A stretch of 64,000 nucleotides of DNA from Vibrio spartinae (GTDB lineage Bacteria > Pseudomonadota > Gammaproteobacteria > Enterobacterales > Vibrionaceae). Positions 47,153-55,845 of the stretch are shown here, piece by piece. The stretch lies in NCBI RefSeq assembly GCF_024347135.1, contig NZ_AP024907.1, positions 2,967,001 through 3,031,000 on the forward strand, read 5' to 3'. How positions within the stretch are numbered: position 1 is the first letter of the stretch; every line of letters begins with the position of its first letter. The translations under genes were made by a program, and so were the position numbers. Under the pieces are notes generated by a model. That model had not been told where the DNA came from, ran no database searches, and saw only the letters and a program-made list of their open reading frames with translations.

Positions 47153-48520
47153 TTGCAAAAATCATCATACACGTGGAAATCCACTGTTCAGAGTTATCTC
47201 GATAAACGTTTGGCATGGGTTCTCATGCTTGGATGTTCCAGTGGATTTCCTTGGGTATTAATCGGTTCCAATATGTCCGGCTGGCTAAAAGATGCTGGAT
47301 TTACCAATACGGATATTGGTTATTTCAGCAGTATTTTTGTCGCCTATTCAGTCAATTTTTTATGGTCCCCTCTCGTAGACCGAATTCATATCCCACTGGT
47401 GAGCCGATGGCTCGGGCAACGGCGTAGCTGGATTTTTGTCTGCCAGTGCATCATTTTGTTGTGCACACTGGCAATTGCTTCTTTTTCCAATCCCACCACT
47501 CATTTTATGATGACCTACGGGATCGCACTGGTGATCGCATTTGTCTCAGCAACTCAGGATATTGCGATTGATGCGTTTCGGATCGACAGCTTCAATAAAG
47601 CCGAAGAATCGAAGCTGCCTCAAGCTTCTGCAATGGCGGTCATCGGTTGGTGGACCGGTTATTCTCTACCGGGTTATCTGGCATTTACCAATGCCGATCA
47701 ATATGGCTGGAATACGATTTATTTTGGGATGGCTGCCGTCATGGTTGTGCTGATAATATTCACGCTGATGACCAAAGAGCCAGTCACCCACCGAGATCTT
47801 TTACAGCAAAAAGCGCAAGCGCGTCACCATCAGTATATTGAATCTCCGGCCCTCCTGTGGCTTTCTGTCACCGTAGTCGAACCGTTTATTGATTTCTTTA
47901 AACGGAACGGGATTCGGGTTGCATTAACGATCTTGCTCTTCGTGTTTTTGTTCAAAATTGGCGAAGCGTTTCTGGGCAAAATGTCGATTTCATTTTACCG
48001 GGAGGTCGGGTTCACCAATGAGCAAATTGGTTACTACTCGAAAATGATCGGTTGGTGGACAACGATGTTCTTCACGCTGATCGGGAGTATGGTGACAGTC
48101 CGATTCGGTATTGTAAAAGGCTTGATGATCGGGGGCATCGCCATGTCAGCCAGCAATCTGATGTTCGCATGGATTGCGCAGACCGGTCCGAATGAACACC
48201 TTTTTCTGGCAACCGTCATCGTCGATAACTTTACCACGGCTTTTTCAACCGTCGCATTTGTCTCATTCCTCACCTTAATGACCGGGCAAGCCTTTTCGGC
48301 AACGCAATACGCGCTATTAGCGTCTTTAGGCAATGCCGGGCGCACCGTCCTCTCGTCATTCAGTGGCGCGATGGTCGATTATCTGAACAACTGGCCACTA
48401 TTTTTTGTCCTGACTTCGGTTATGGTTGTCCCGAGTCTGATCATGCTTTATCTACTCCGGCATTACTTTACGGATCTGCTGGAAAAAGCAAAAGCATCCA
48501 GAAAACAGGACTGCATTTAA
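47153..48520 (+). CDS. ampG: AmpG muropeptide permease (MFS)
   Basis: Inner-membrane importer of GlcNAc-1,6-anhydro-MurNAc peptides released in cell-wall turnover, feeding recycling and beta-lactamase induction. The 455-aa product has 12-14 membrane segments with VLMLGCSSGFPWVLIGSNMSGWL at TM1 and ATQDIAIDAFRIDS in the TM4-5 region, diagnostic of AmpG. The start is TTG (47153-47155) with GAGG eight bases before; no ATG fits the family N-terminus. It is 11 bp after the cyclophilin gene. mltA, which releases such muropeptides, is 4 kb away. Confidence 0.94.
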   Translation: MQKSSYTWKSTVQSYLDKRLAWVLMLGCSSGFPWVLIGSNMSGWLKDAGFTNTDIGYFSSIFVAYSVNFLWSPLVDRIHIPLVSRWLGQRRSWIFVCQCIILLCTLAIASFSNPTTHFMMTYGIALVIAFVSATQDIAIDAFRIDSFNKAEESKLPQASAMAVIGWWTGYSLPGYLAFTNADQYGWNTIYFGMAAVMVVLIIFTLMTKEPVTHRDLLQQKAQARHHQYIESPALLWLSVTVVEPFIDFFKRNGIRVALTILLFVFLFKIGEAFLGKMSISFYREVGFTNEQIGYYSKMIGWWTTMFFTLIGSMVTVRFGIVKGLMIGGIAMSASNLMFAWIAQTGPNEHLFLATVIVDNFTTAFSTVAFVSFLTLMTGQAFSATQYALLASLGNAGRTVLSSFSGAMVDYLNNWPLFFVLTSVMVVPSLIMLYLLRHYFTDLLEKAKASRKQDCI

Positions 48521-48595
48521 AACAAGATTGCATTTAAATCAGGCTTGATTAGACTCGCTAATCGTTCGGAACAAATCAATGAGCCCCAATAAAGC

Positions 48596-49486
48596 ATGAA
48601 TATTCTGGTGATTGGCCCGGGAGCGATTGGCTCGCTTTGGGCCATCAAATTACAGCAAGACGGACATCAGGTCGCAGTGTTTGGCAGACAAACCGAGTCT
48701 CACTATCAATGTCGGTTCGGTGAACACAGCTACACATTCAGCAACCGTCAGATCAACGATATCAAACACGCTGATCTCATTTTGGTGACCGTTAAAGCCT
48801 GGCAGGCCACGTCAGCCCTTGATTCACTCGCCCGTCAGATCGATCCTGACACCATCATGATGCTCATGCACAACGGAATGGGGACTGTTGAGTCAATCCG
48901 CACTTTATTACCAACCAATCCAATCGTTCTGGCGACGACGACACATGGCGCTTTCAAGCCAGCGCCGACACAACTCTTCCATACCGGACAAGGTGAAACC
49001 TTCATCGGTGCTGCGAATGAGCAAGGTCATCGCTGTCAGTTTCTGTGCGATGTCTTACAACATGCATTCCCTGAGGTTCACTGGCACCCACAGATTGAAC
49101 ACGCCCTATGGCGCAAACTTGCCGTCAATTGTGTGATCAATCCCCTAACCGCCATCCATCAATGCCCGAATGGCAATTTAGCATTCCCCAGATACCAAGC
49201 CGTCATCTCTCGTCTGATTGCGGAAGTGGGCGCCGTCATGGCTGCTGAGAACATTCCGGTTCATCTTGAAGAATTAACCACTCATATTGACTGCGTCATC
49301 ACTGCTACATCGGAAAATAAGTCGTCGATGCATCAAGATGTTTACCACCGGAGAAAAACTGAAATAGACTTTATTACAGGGTATCTGCTCAGCCGTGCGA
49401 AAAAACATGGGATTGCAGTCCCAGAAAACGAAGCCTTATATCATCACATCAGGACATTGGAACAACAGTGGGAGTCACTCATATGA
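48596..49486 (+). CDS. panE: 2-dehydropantoate 2-reductase
   Basis: Reduces ketopantoate to pantoate with NADPH for pantothenate and CoA. The 296-aa product has the Rossmann motif VIGPGAIGSLWA at residues 5-16, HNGMGTVESI in the middle and the catalytic Lys in LWRKLAVNCVINPLTA. It overlaps yajL by 4 bp (ATGA), as panE and yajL (thiJ) do in many gamma-proteobacteria. Confidence 0.95.
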   Translation: MNILVIGPGAIGSLWAIKLQQDGHQVAVFGRQTESHYQCRFGEHSYTFSNRQINDIKHADLILVTVKAWQATSALDSLARQIDPDTIMMLMHNGMGTVESIRTLLPTNPIVLATTTHGAFKPAPTQLFHTGQGETFIGAANEQGHRCQFLCDVLQHAFPEVHWHPQIEHALWRKLAVNCVINPLTAIHQCPNGNLAFPRYQAVISRLIAEVGAVMAAENIPVHLEELTTHIDCVITATSENKSSMHQDVYHRRKTEIDFITGYLLSRAKKHGIAVPENEALYHHIRTLEQQWESLI

Positions 49487-50082
49487 GTTATAACATTTTA
49501 GTGCCCATAGCGACCGGCAGTGAAGAAATCGAAGCAATCACAATCATTGATGTCATGGTTCGGGCGGGTTATCACGTAGTAACCGCCAGTGCCGATCCGA
49601 CAGAACAACTGATGATGAAAGCCTCGCGAGGCGTGATGTTAACGGCGGAAACACCGCTGCGGCATGTCATACACCAACCGTTTGATGCCATTGTCCTGCC
49701 CGGCGGCCTTGCAGGTGCAGAGAACTTCCGCGACAATCCGCTCCTCATTGAGCAACTCAGACAACAAAAACAAGCCGGTCGTCTGGTTGCTGCGATCTGT
49801 GCTGCGCCGGCCATTGTATTCCAGCATCATCACCTGTTCCCGGAAGCACAGCTCACCTGTCACCCGAATTTTCAACAACAGATTCCCGATGCACAGAGAA
49901 GCACACAGCGTGTGGTTTACGATCGCTCGGCCAACGTGTTAACCAGTCAGGGGCCCGGAACTGCCTTAGAATTCGCACTGGAAGTGGTTCGTCTGCTCTC
50001 CGGAGAACAACACATGTGGCAGGTCGCTGAGCCGATGGTTCCGCCTGCTGAGATTACGCCAGTTCAACCGCTTAATACTTAA
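49483..50082 (+). CDS. yajL: YajL/DJ-1 family protein
   Basis: DJ-1/ThiJ/PfpI family protein; E. coli YajL protects against oxidative and glycation stress and is reported to act as a chaperone and deglycase, though that activity is disputed. The start is the ATG overlapping the panE stop (199 aa). The conserved Glu14/Glu15 in ATGSEEIEA and nucleophile Cys106 in VAAICAAP are present, matching the family elbow. csdA follows 15 bp downstream. Confidence 0.94.
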   Translation: MSYNILVPIATGSEEIEAITIIDVMVRAGYHVVTASADPTEQLMMKASRGVMLTAETPLRHVIHQPFDAIVLPGGLAGAENFRDNPLLIEQLRQQKQAGRLVAAICAAPAIVFQHHHLFPEAQLTCHPNFQQQIPDAQRSTQRVVYDRSANVLTSQGPGTALEFALEVVRLLSGEQHMWQVAEPMVPPAEITPVQPLNT

Positions 50083-50097
50083 TGAGTCGTAACCGTC

Positions 50098-51300
50098 ATG
50101 ACACTTGATATTTCGTCCGTTCGCCAACAGTTTCCGTCGTTAAACGATGCTGCTTATGTCTATCTGGACAGCGCTGCGACCACGCAAAAACCACAATGCG
50201 TGATTGACCGATTGTCTCACTACTATCAGCACCAGAATGCCAATGTTCACCGCGGTAGCCATCAGCTCACGGCCGAGGCAACCCAAGCATTCGAACAAGC
50301 TCGCTCATTGGTTGCTGACTTTATCGGTGCAGCTTCCGAACAGGAAATTATCTGGACAAGAGGCGCAACAGAATCCTTGAACCTGATTGCTCAGAGTTGG
50401 GGAAGAGCGAACTTGAGTGCAGGCGACGAAATTCTGGTGAGTGAAACCGAGCATCACGCGAATATCGTGCCGTGGCAACTAGTCGCGGAACAAACGGGGG
50501 CTCGGGTCATCAAGATTCCGATGACGGCACAGGGAGAGTTTGGCTGGGAGGCTTATACACAACGGCTCAATGCCAAAACCAAGCTGGTAGCAGTTGCGCA
50601 TATGACCAATGTCACCGGCACCCGGCTACCGTTAGAAGCGATTATTCCGCTGGCTCATCAAAACGGGGCTGTCGTCGTCGTGGACGGGGCACAAGGCATT
50701 GTTCATGAATCGGTCAATATGGTCGAGATGGACGCCGATTTTTATGTTTTCTCCGGCCATAAACTGTATGCGCCTACCGGCATCGGGGTTTTGTATGGCA
50801 AGAAACACCTATTAGATGCCATGCCGCCTTGGCAAGGCGGTGGCAAAATGGTCGAGAAGGTTTCTTTTGAGCAAACCACATTTACCGGATTACCCGGTAA
50901 ATTTGAAGCGGGGACACCTAACATCGCCGGCGCGATTACGCTGGCTGAAGCGATTCGTTGGTATCAGTCTTTTACAATCGAAGACCGAGAACAACACTTA
51001 CACCAATTACAACACGCGGCCTATCAGGCTCTAAGTCAGTATGAAGATGTCCGGGTAATAGGATACCAGCCCAACGCCAGTATTCTCAGTTTTGTGGTGG
51101 AAGGCGTTCATCATCAGGATGTCGCCACGCTCTTGGACCAACAAGGCATTATTGTCAGAGCGGGTCATCATTGTGCTCATCCTTGTATGGATGCATTGGG
51201 CATTCAGGGAACCATTCGTCTGTCTTTCGGGATTTATAACACCATCACAGATGTGCAAAAATTCATTGCCGCATTGGACAAGTGTCTGAGTTTTTTCTAA
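50098..51300 (+). CDS. csdA: Cysteine desulfurase CsdA
   Basis: PLP enzyme that removes sulphur from cysteine (or sulphinate from cysteine sulphinate) and passes it to CsdE. The 400-aa product has the PLP-binding Lys in SGHKLYAPTGIGVLYG, the phosphate-binding ETEHHANIVPW and the persulphide Cys359 in RAGHHCAHPCMD. It is of the SufS-like group II. It is convergent with csdE, an arrangement in which enzyme and acceptor are close but not in one transcript. Confidence 0.94.
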   Translation: MTLDISSVRQQFPSLNDAAYVYLDSAATTQKPQCVIDRLSHYYQHQNANVHRGSHQLTAEATQAFEQARSLVADFIGAASEQEIIWTRGATESLNLIAQSWGRANLSAGDEILVSETEHHANIVPWQLVAEQTGARVIKIPMTAQGEFGWEAYTQRLNAKTKLVAVAHMTNVTGTRLPLEAIIPLAHQNGAVVVVDGAQGIVHESVNMVEMDADFYVFSGHKLYAPTGIGVLYGKKHLLDAMPPWQGGGKMVEKVSFEQTTFTGLPGKFEAGTPNIAGAITLAEAIRWYQSFTIEDREQHLHQLQHAAYQALSQYEDVRVIGYQPNASILSFVVEGVHHQDVATLLDQQGIIVRAGHHCAHPCMDALGIQGTIRLSFGIYNTITDVQKFIAALDKCLSFF

Positions 51301-51332
51301 CGAGACAGAGCTCGGAACGCGCTGCCTGTCTG

Positions 51333-51764
51333 TCAGTGCTGACTCAGTATCTGGATTTGCCGGACGATAGCACGGAGGCCGTTGCCCCGGGATGGGCTGA
51401 GATGATTCAACAAGCCTAAACGGGAAAAATAGTCTTCAATAGGGAAAGCCGCAATCGCATCACGCGTTTTCCCTTGGTAAGCCGCCATCACAATCGCAAT
51501 CAATCCGCGGACAATTCTGGCATCGGAATCCGCACAAAAGAACCACTGGTCCTGTTCAGATTCAGCCACCAGCCAGACCTGACTCTCACAACCCGAGACC
51601 TGAATACGTTCAGATTTCAAGTCCTCCGGCATCGCGGGTAACCGTTTTCCCCACTGAATCACCTGACGATATTTATCTTCCCAGCCGTGAAGGTTTGCCA
51701 TGATTTGCTGCACATCATCAGCAGTGATTTCACGACCAAATGGCGACAACGGTAAATTAGGCAT
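51333..51764 (-). CDS. csdE: Sulfur acceptor protein CsdE
   Basis: SufE-like acceptor that takes the persulphide from CsdA. The 143-aa product (start at the ATG after GGAAGGGGAA; a GTG precedes by one codon) carries the acceptor Cys59 in IQVSGCESQVWL, and the family segments GWEDKYRQVIQWGKRLP and ALIAIVMAAYQGKT-like sequence. It follows tcdA by 16 bp; in E. coli CsdE works with CsdA and TcdA (CsdL) in forming cyclic t6A. Confidence 0.94.
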   Translation of the reverse strand: MPNLPLSPFGREITADDVQQIMANLHGWEDKYRQVIQWGKRLPAMPEDLKSERIQVSGCESQVWLVAESEQDQWFFCADSDARIVRGLIAIVMAAYQGKTRDAIAAFPIEDYFSRLGLLNHLSPSRGNGLRAIVRQIQILSQH

Positions 51765-51780
51765 CACATTTCCCCTTCCA

Positions 51781-52590
51781 TCACTGTTGATATTTGCGGA
51801 TCAGTTTTTCGACGATTTTAGCGGCTGCCACAAAGCCGAAGCTTGCAGTAACCATGGTTGCGGCACCAAACCCCGTGGCACAATCCATCCGCTTCGGACC
51901 TTCGGCTGTCGATTTCATCGCACAAACCGAACCATCAGCCTGCGGATATTTTAATTGTTCTGTTGAGAAGACACATTCAATACCAAACTTCCGTGCCGGG
52001 TTTTTCGGAAAATGATAATCTCGCCGTAAACGATCTTTCAGTTTCTTCGCCAGTGGATCCTGAATGGTCCGGGTCAAATCCGCGACCTGTATCTGGGTCG
52101 GATCGACTTGCCCGCCGGCGCCGCCAACCGTAATCACTTTGATCTTATTGCGTCGACAATAAGCTAATAAGGCGGCTTTTGCTTTGAGGCTATCAATTGC
52201 ATCCAGCACATAATCAAATTCAGGTTTCAGATACAAATGCTGATTGTCAGGAGAGATGAAATCATCAATCAAATTGACGCGACACTCGGGATTAATCAAC
52301 CGGATCCGCTCCGCCATCACTTCGATTTTGCTTTGACCAACCGTCCCTTGCATTGCATGGATCTGACGATTCACATTGGTCACGCATACATCATCCATGT
52401 CGATTAAAGTCAGTTCACCTATACCGGTTCTGGCCAACGCTTCTGCGCCCCACGAACCAACGCCACCCAGACCAATGACACAGACATGTGCCGCACGGAG
52501 AATCTCAACCGCATCATGACCATAAAGACGGCGGGTTCCGCCAAAACGCTGGTTGTAATCATCAGAAGCCAGCGTATCTAATTCACGCAT
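51781..52590 (-). CDS. tcdA: tRNA cyclic N6-threonylcarbamoyladenosine37 synthase TcdA
   Basis: E1-like ATP-dependent dehydratase that cyclises t6A37 in ANN-decoding tRNAs; it depends on the CsdA-CsdE sulphur relay in E. coli. The start is the ATG giving MRELDTLASDDYNQRFGG (269 aa, family length) with GGGGAATG before; the open frame runs 23 codons further. Adenylation motif VIGLGGVGSWGAEALAR begins near residue 38, and the C-terminal membrane-associated segment with GFGAATMVTASFGFVAA is present. tcdA-csdE are one unit. Confidence 0.95.
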   Translation of the reverse strand: MRELDTLASDDYNQRFGGTRRLYGHDAVEILRAAHVCVIGLGGVGSWGAEALARTGIGELTLIDMDDVCVTNVNRQIHAMQGTVGQSKIEVMAERIRLINPECRVNLIDDFISPDNQHLYLKPEFDYVLDAIDSLKAKAALLAYCRRNKIKVITVGGAGGQVDPTQIQVADLTRTIQDPLAKKLKDRLRRDYHFPKNPARKFGIECVFSTEQLKYPQADGSVCAMKSTAEGPKRMDCATGFGAATMVTASFGFVAAAKIVEKLIRKYQQ

Positions 52591-52631
52591 TACATTCCCC
52601 AAAGTCAAAACTATTTTGCCAAAGCATCTTG

Positions 52632-52663
52632 AAAAAGAAAGAGTGCGATTTATACGCACTCTT
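52632..52663 (-). terminator. Terminator after mltA
   Basis: A 9-bp perfect stem AAGAGTGCG/CGCACTCTT with a seven-base loop; on the minus strand TCTTTTTC follows. It lies between mltA and tcdA. Confidence 0.85.
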
Positions 52664-52693
52664 GCTCCAAAAGTCTAGAAAACCATCCGGAAA

Positions 52694-53797
52694 CTATTCT
52701 AACTTTTCTGGCGGTAAAGCCCACGGAGCCTGCGTCGGAGAGTTTTCTAACCCCAGTTTCCATACGCGTCCGAAATGACGGTAATGCCCGGCAGCGATCC
52801 CGGCTCGTTCGCCCATACCATGATAAAGGTCGAGATGATTATCTTTCACCGCACCGCCGGTATCGAGCACAATCAACAACCGCAACTCATGTGTTCCGCT
52901 CCAACTACCATCCGCATTGAGCAAGGGCACTTCGGCCAAGATCGGCGTTCCCATCGGAAAAATCCGTCGGTCCCCGGCAACTGAAGCCATCGGTAGCAGT
53001 TGAATACCGGCTGAACCGGTCACCGGTGCTGCGGCTTTCGGCTCAAAAAACACATAGGAAGGATTTTGTTCCAGCAAGGTTTTTACCTCATCTTCAGGAT
53101 GCGTCATGACCCAGTGCTTAATCGCTTTTAACGACATTTTCTCCCGTGGAATCTCGCCCTGGTCGATCAGCACTTTACCGATACTGATATAGGCTTTGTT
53201 GTTTTTCCCTGCATAGGCAAAATATTCCAGAGAATCATCATCCCCGAAATGGACAAACCCGCTGCCTTGTACCTCCATAATGAACGGATCAATCAGATTC
53301 GCTGAATAACCCAGTTCCAATCCCTGTCCGGTAAGCGCCCCTGCATAAATCTGCGCCCGGGTTGGGCAATCGGCCTCGCAGGCCGGTATGGCATACAACG
53401 GATAACGAAACACCTCATCAGGTGTATGACGCAGTTCAATCACCGGTGAAAAATAACCGGTAAACAAAACATTCCCCTGTTGATCGCCCCCTTGAAGCTG
53501 AGCCGCCTGAACCCCGTACTGTTGCAATTCTGCGGGATCGCCACTTTGTTGGATCCACTCTTTCAAATGTTCATAAAGCGGCTGATAAAGCATCGCCAGT
53601 GACGGGGAGTTTTGTACCACCAGCTCACTCTGAAGCGGAAATTCAGTAAAGTCCCGAGGTGTGTTGGAAGTAATGGTCTCAGTTCGGTTGAGATCATTTG
53701 ATAATGTGCCGTCGAGATACTGCTGAGCACGATCGGTCGGGTGCACACACCCATTGAGTATCACAGATGCCAGCATCAGGCCCAATATTTTTTTCAC
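52694..53797 (-). CDS. mltA: Membrane-bound lytic murein transglycosylase A
   Basis: Outer-membrane lipoprotein that cleaves peptidoglycan glycan strands to 1,6-anhydro muropeptides. The start is placed at GTG 53795-53797, giving VKKILGLMLASVILNGC, a lipoprotein signal with lipidated Cys17 (367 aa, close to E. coli MltA); the open frame continues ten codons to a TTG that would spoil the signal peptide. The catalytic Asp region VLDTGGAVKDNHLDLYHG and the 3D-domain are near the C-terminus. Its products are imported by AmpG. It is divergent from argA. Confidence 0.93.
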   Translation of the reverse strand: MKKILGLMLASVILNGCVHPTDRAQQYLDGTLSNDLNRTETITSNTPRDFTEFPLQSELVVQNSPSLAMLYQPLYEHLKEWIQQSGDPAELQQYGVQAAQLQGGDQQGNVLFTGYFSPVIELRHTPDEVFRYPLYAIPACEADCPTRAQIYAGALTGQGLELGYSANLIDPFIMEVQGSGFVHFGDDDSLEYFAYAGKNNKAYISIGKVLIDQGEIPREKMSLKAIKHWVMTHPEDEVKTLLEQNPSYVFFEPKAAAPVTGSAGIQLLPMASVAGDRRIFPMGTPILAEVPLLNADGSWSGTHELRLLIVLDTGGAVKDNHLDLYHGMGERAGIAAGHYRHFGRVWKLGLENSPTQAPWALPPEKLE

Positions 53798-53945
53798 AGT
53801 TCGTTTTCCATCATTTACGGTTGGCAAAGCATGACAAATTGATCCATCATCTGCAATCGACAGGACGGATATTTAAACGAAATTTATCAACTTCTGACGT
53901 GCAGACAATCATGGACAAAAAAGCAATAAAAAACACTTGCTCAAA

Positions 53946-53963
53946 ATTGAATAAAAAGTCATT
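53946..53963 (+). promoter_or_regulatory. ARG box (ArgR operator) in front of argA
   Basis: ATTGAATAAAAAGTCATT matches the ArgR half-operator pattern TGAAT-N4-ATTCA at nine of ten fixed positions, with an AT-only spacer. It is 33 bp upstream of the argA GTG and overlaps a possible -35 TTGAAT with CATAAA 18 bp on. E. coli argA is repressed by ArgR-arginine. A second, flanking box is not clear. Confidence 0.65.
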
Positions 53964-53995
53964 ATTTCAACATAAATAAACATGGACATTTTACT

Positions 53996-55339
53996 GTGAA
54001 GAACAGAAGTACTGCACTGGTTAAAGGCTTTCGCCAATCAACACCATACGTCAATGCTCACCGTGGGAAGACAATGGTCATCATGCTCGGTGGTGAAGCG
54101 GTCGCGGACAAAAATTTCACCAATATCATCAGTGATATTGCCCTGCTGCACAGTCTGGGGGTAAAGCTGGTCGTGGTGCATGGCGCTCGTCCGCAAATCA
54201 ATCAGATTTTGCAGGATCAAGCATGTGCAACGCCCTACTATAGGGGGATTCGGATCACCAATGAAAAAGCTTTACCACTGGTCATGCAGGCCGCAGGTCA
54301 GCTCCAGCTTTCAATCACCGGCAAACTCTCCTTAAGCCTGAATAATACACCGATGGCGGGAAACCAACTGAATATCGTCAGCGGTAACTTTGTCATTGCC
54401 CAGCCTTTAGGGATTGATGATGGAATTGACTACGGTCACAGCGGACGGGTGCGCCGCATCAATATCGACGGGATCAACCGGGCTTTAGAACAAGGCTCGA
54501 TCGTCCTGCTTGGTCCAATTGCCAGTTCGGTGACCGGAGAGTGTTTTAATCTGCTGTCGGAAGAAGTGGCCACGCAAGTCTCGATTCGTCTCAAAGCCGA
54601 CAAATTGATCGGATTTTGTTCCGAACAAGGCATTATTGATGAACACGGCAATGCGATTGCTGAACTGTTCCCGGCCGACGTCGAAGCCCTATTGAGCCGA
54701 ATGGAACCGGATCCCGAAGACGAAGAGCAGCAAGACAGTCATACCGGCAGAGTCCGTTTCCTCAGAGCTGCAATTTCAGCCTGTCGAGCAGGCGTCCCTC
54801 GCAGTCATTTAGTCAGTTACAAAGAAGATGGCGCCTTGATTCAAGAGCTGTTCTCTTTTGATGGTATCGGTACTCAAGTCGTGATGGCCAGTTCAGAACA
54901 GGTTCGTCAGGCCACCATCGATGATATCGGTGGTATTTTTGATTTAATCCAGCCACTGGAAGATACCGGCATTTTGGTGCGCCGCTCAAGAGAACAGCTT
55001 GAACAAGAAATTCATCGCTTTACCATTATTGACCGCGATGGGCTGATTATCGGTTGCGCTGCGCTTTATCCCTATGTGGAAGAGAGCATGGCAGAAATGG
55101 CATGTGTCGCCATTCATAATGAATACCGGGATAGTAACCGTGGACTGATGTTACTCAATCATATGAAAGGACAAGCGAAGAACATGGGGATCGAACATAT
55201 GTTCGTTCTCACCACGCATAGCCTGCACTGGTTCAGAGAACAGGGGTTTGTTGAGATGGACGTGAGTTCACTGCCAGCAATCAAACAAAACCTGTACAAC
55301 TACCAGCGCCGCTCCAAAGTTTTGAGTCTCGAACTGTAA
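53996..55339 (+). CDS. argA: N-acetylglutamate synthase
   Basis: Acetylates glutamate with acetyl-CoA, the first and arginine-inhibited step of arginine synthesis. The 447-aa product has an N-terminal amino-acid-kinase-like regulatory domain ([24 protein letters not shown]) and a C-terminal GNAT acetyltransferase domain (about residues 300-440, with [20 protein letters not shown]). The start is GTG (53996-53998), close to the family N-terminus; a five-codon frame ATG...TGA (53982-53999) overlaps it. An ARG box lies upstream. recD follows convergently. Confidence 0.96.
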   Translation: MKNRSTALVKGFRQSTPYVNAHRGKTMVIMLGGEAVADKNFTNIISDIALLHSLGVKLVVVHGARPQINQILQDQACATPYYRGIRITNEKALPLVMQAAGQLQLSITGKLSLSLNNTPMAGNQLNIVSGNFVIAQPLGIDDGIDYGHSGRVRRINIDGINRALEQGSIVLLGPIASSVTGECFNLLSEEVATQVSIRLKADKLIGFCSEQGIIDEHGNAIAELFPADVEALLSRMEPDPEDEEQQDSHTGRVRFLRAAISACRAGVPRSHLVSYKEDGALIQELFSFDGIGTQVVMASSEQVRQATIDDIGGIFDLIQPLEDTGILVRRSREQLEQEIHRFTIIDRDGLIIGCAALYPYVEESMAEMACVAIHNEYRDSNRGLMLLNHMKGQAKNMGIEHMFVLTTHSLHWFREQGFVEMDVSSLPAIKQNLYNYQRRSKVLSLEL

Positions 55340-55513
55340 CGGGCATGAAACGCAAGGCTTGGATGCAATCCATTATATGATGTGGTGACATCTAAGCCTG
55401 TTTACTATTTTATTGTCAGTCATGGCAAATACTTAAATTGCACTGAAACCAAATGGATAACAAACCGCTTTACTCTATTTTTAAATTGTGTAAAATTCAC
55501 CCGATCAATTAAG

Positions 55514-55547
55514 AAATACTGTTTTTGGGATAAATATCACAGTATTT
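55514..55547. repeat. Inverted repeat in the argA-recD gap
   Basis: AAATACTGT/ACAGTATTT, 9 bp each, separated by 16 bp. It resembles LexA half sites but the spacing is wrong for LexA (16 rather than 8). It precedes an AAGGTGA ribosome-binding-like sequence and the small frames at 55555-55796. Confidence 0.55.
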
Positions 55548-55613
55548 GTTCAAGGTGAACAGTAATGCAAGGATGCTTTTAGTCACTAAATTAGTCATTA
55601 AGAGCACAGAAAT

Positions 55614-55796
55614 ATGAGAACGGTTATCTGTAATTCACTCCAGAGCTTCTGGGACATGGGAGACCATCAGTTTTTAGAAGGCCATAATGTTCATTGCGTT
55701 TTTCCGATAAATGAACAAGTGAAAAACTTCATTTTGGAATGTCAGTCTCGTTATAAAATTCGCGCCATCACATTCACTTCACATCAATCTCCCTAA
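55614..55796 (+). CDS. Possible 60-aa protein in the argA-recD gap, unknown
   Basis: A 60-codon open frame starting MRTVICNSLQSFWDMGDHQF, with three Cys and no membrane segment or signal peptide. I do not recognise it. Codon use looks ordinary for the window. Its ATG overlaps the stop of an upstream short frame (GTG at 55555 or ATG at 55573, ending 55617) as ATGA, which would allow coupled translation; its own ribosome binding site is poor. A promoter-like TTTACT then TAAAAT stands near 55470-55495. The remaining part of the 55340-55845 gap shows only the inverted repeat at 55514-55547. Confidence 0.35.
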   Translation: MRTVICNSLQSFWDMGDHQFLEGHNVHCVFPINEQVKNFILECQSRYKIRAITFTSHQSP

Positions 55797-55845
55797 GATA
55801 AATGATGTACAGGTTAATTGCGTTTTTCGGAATGAACCCAAGCAG

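Noticed and set aside
55514-55547. CTGT...ACAG pair read as a LexA box
   Set aside because: The spacing between half sites is 16 bp instead of 8, so LexA would not fit.
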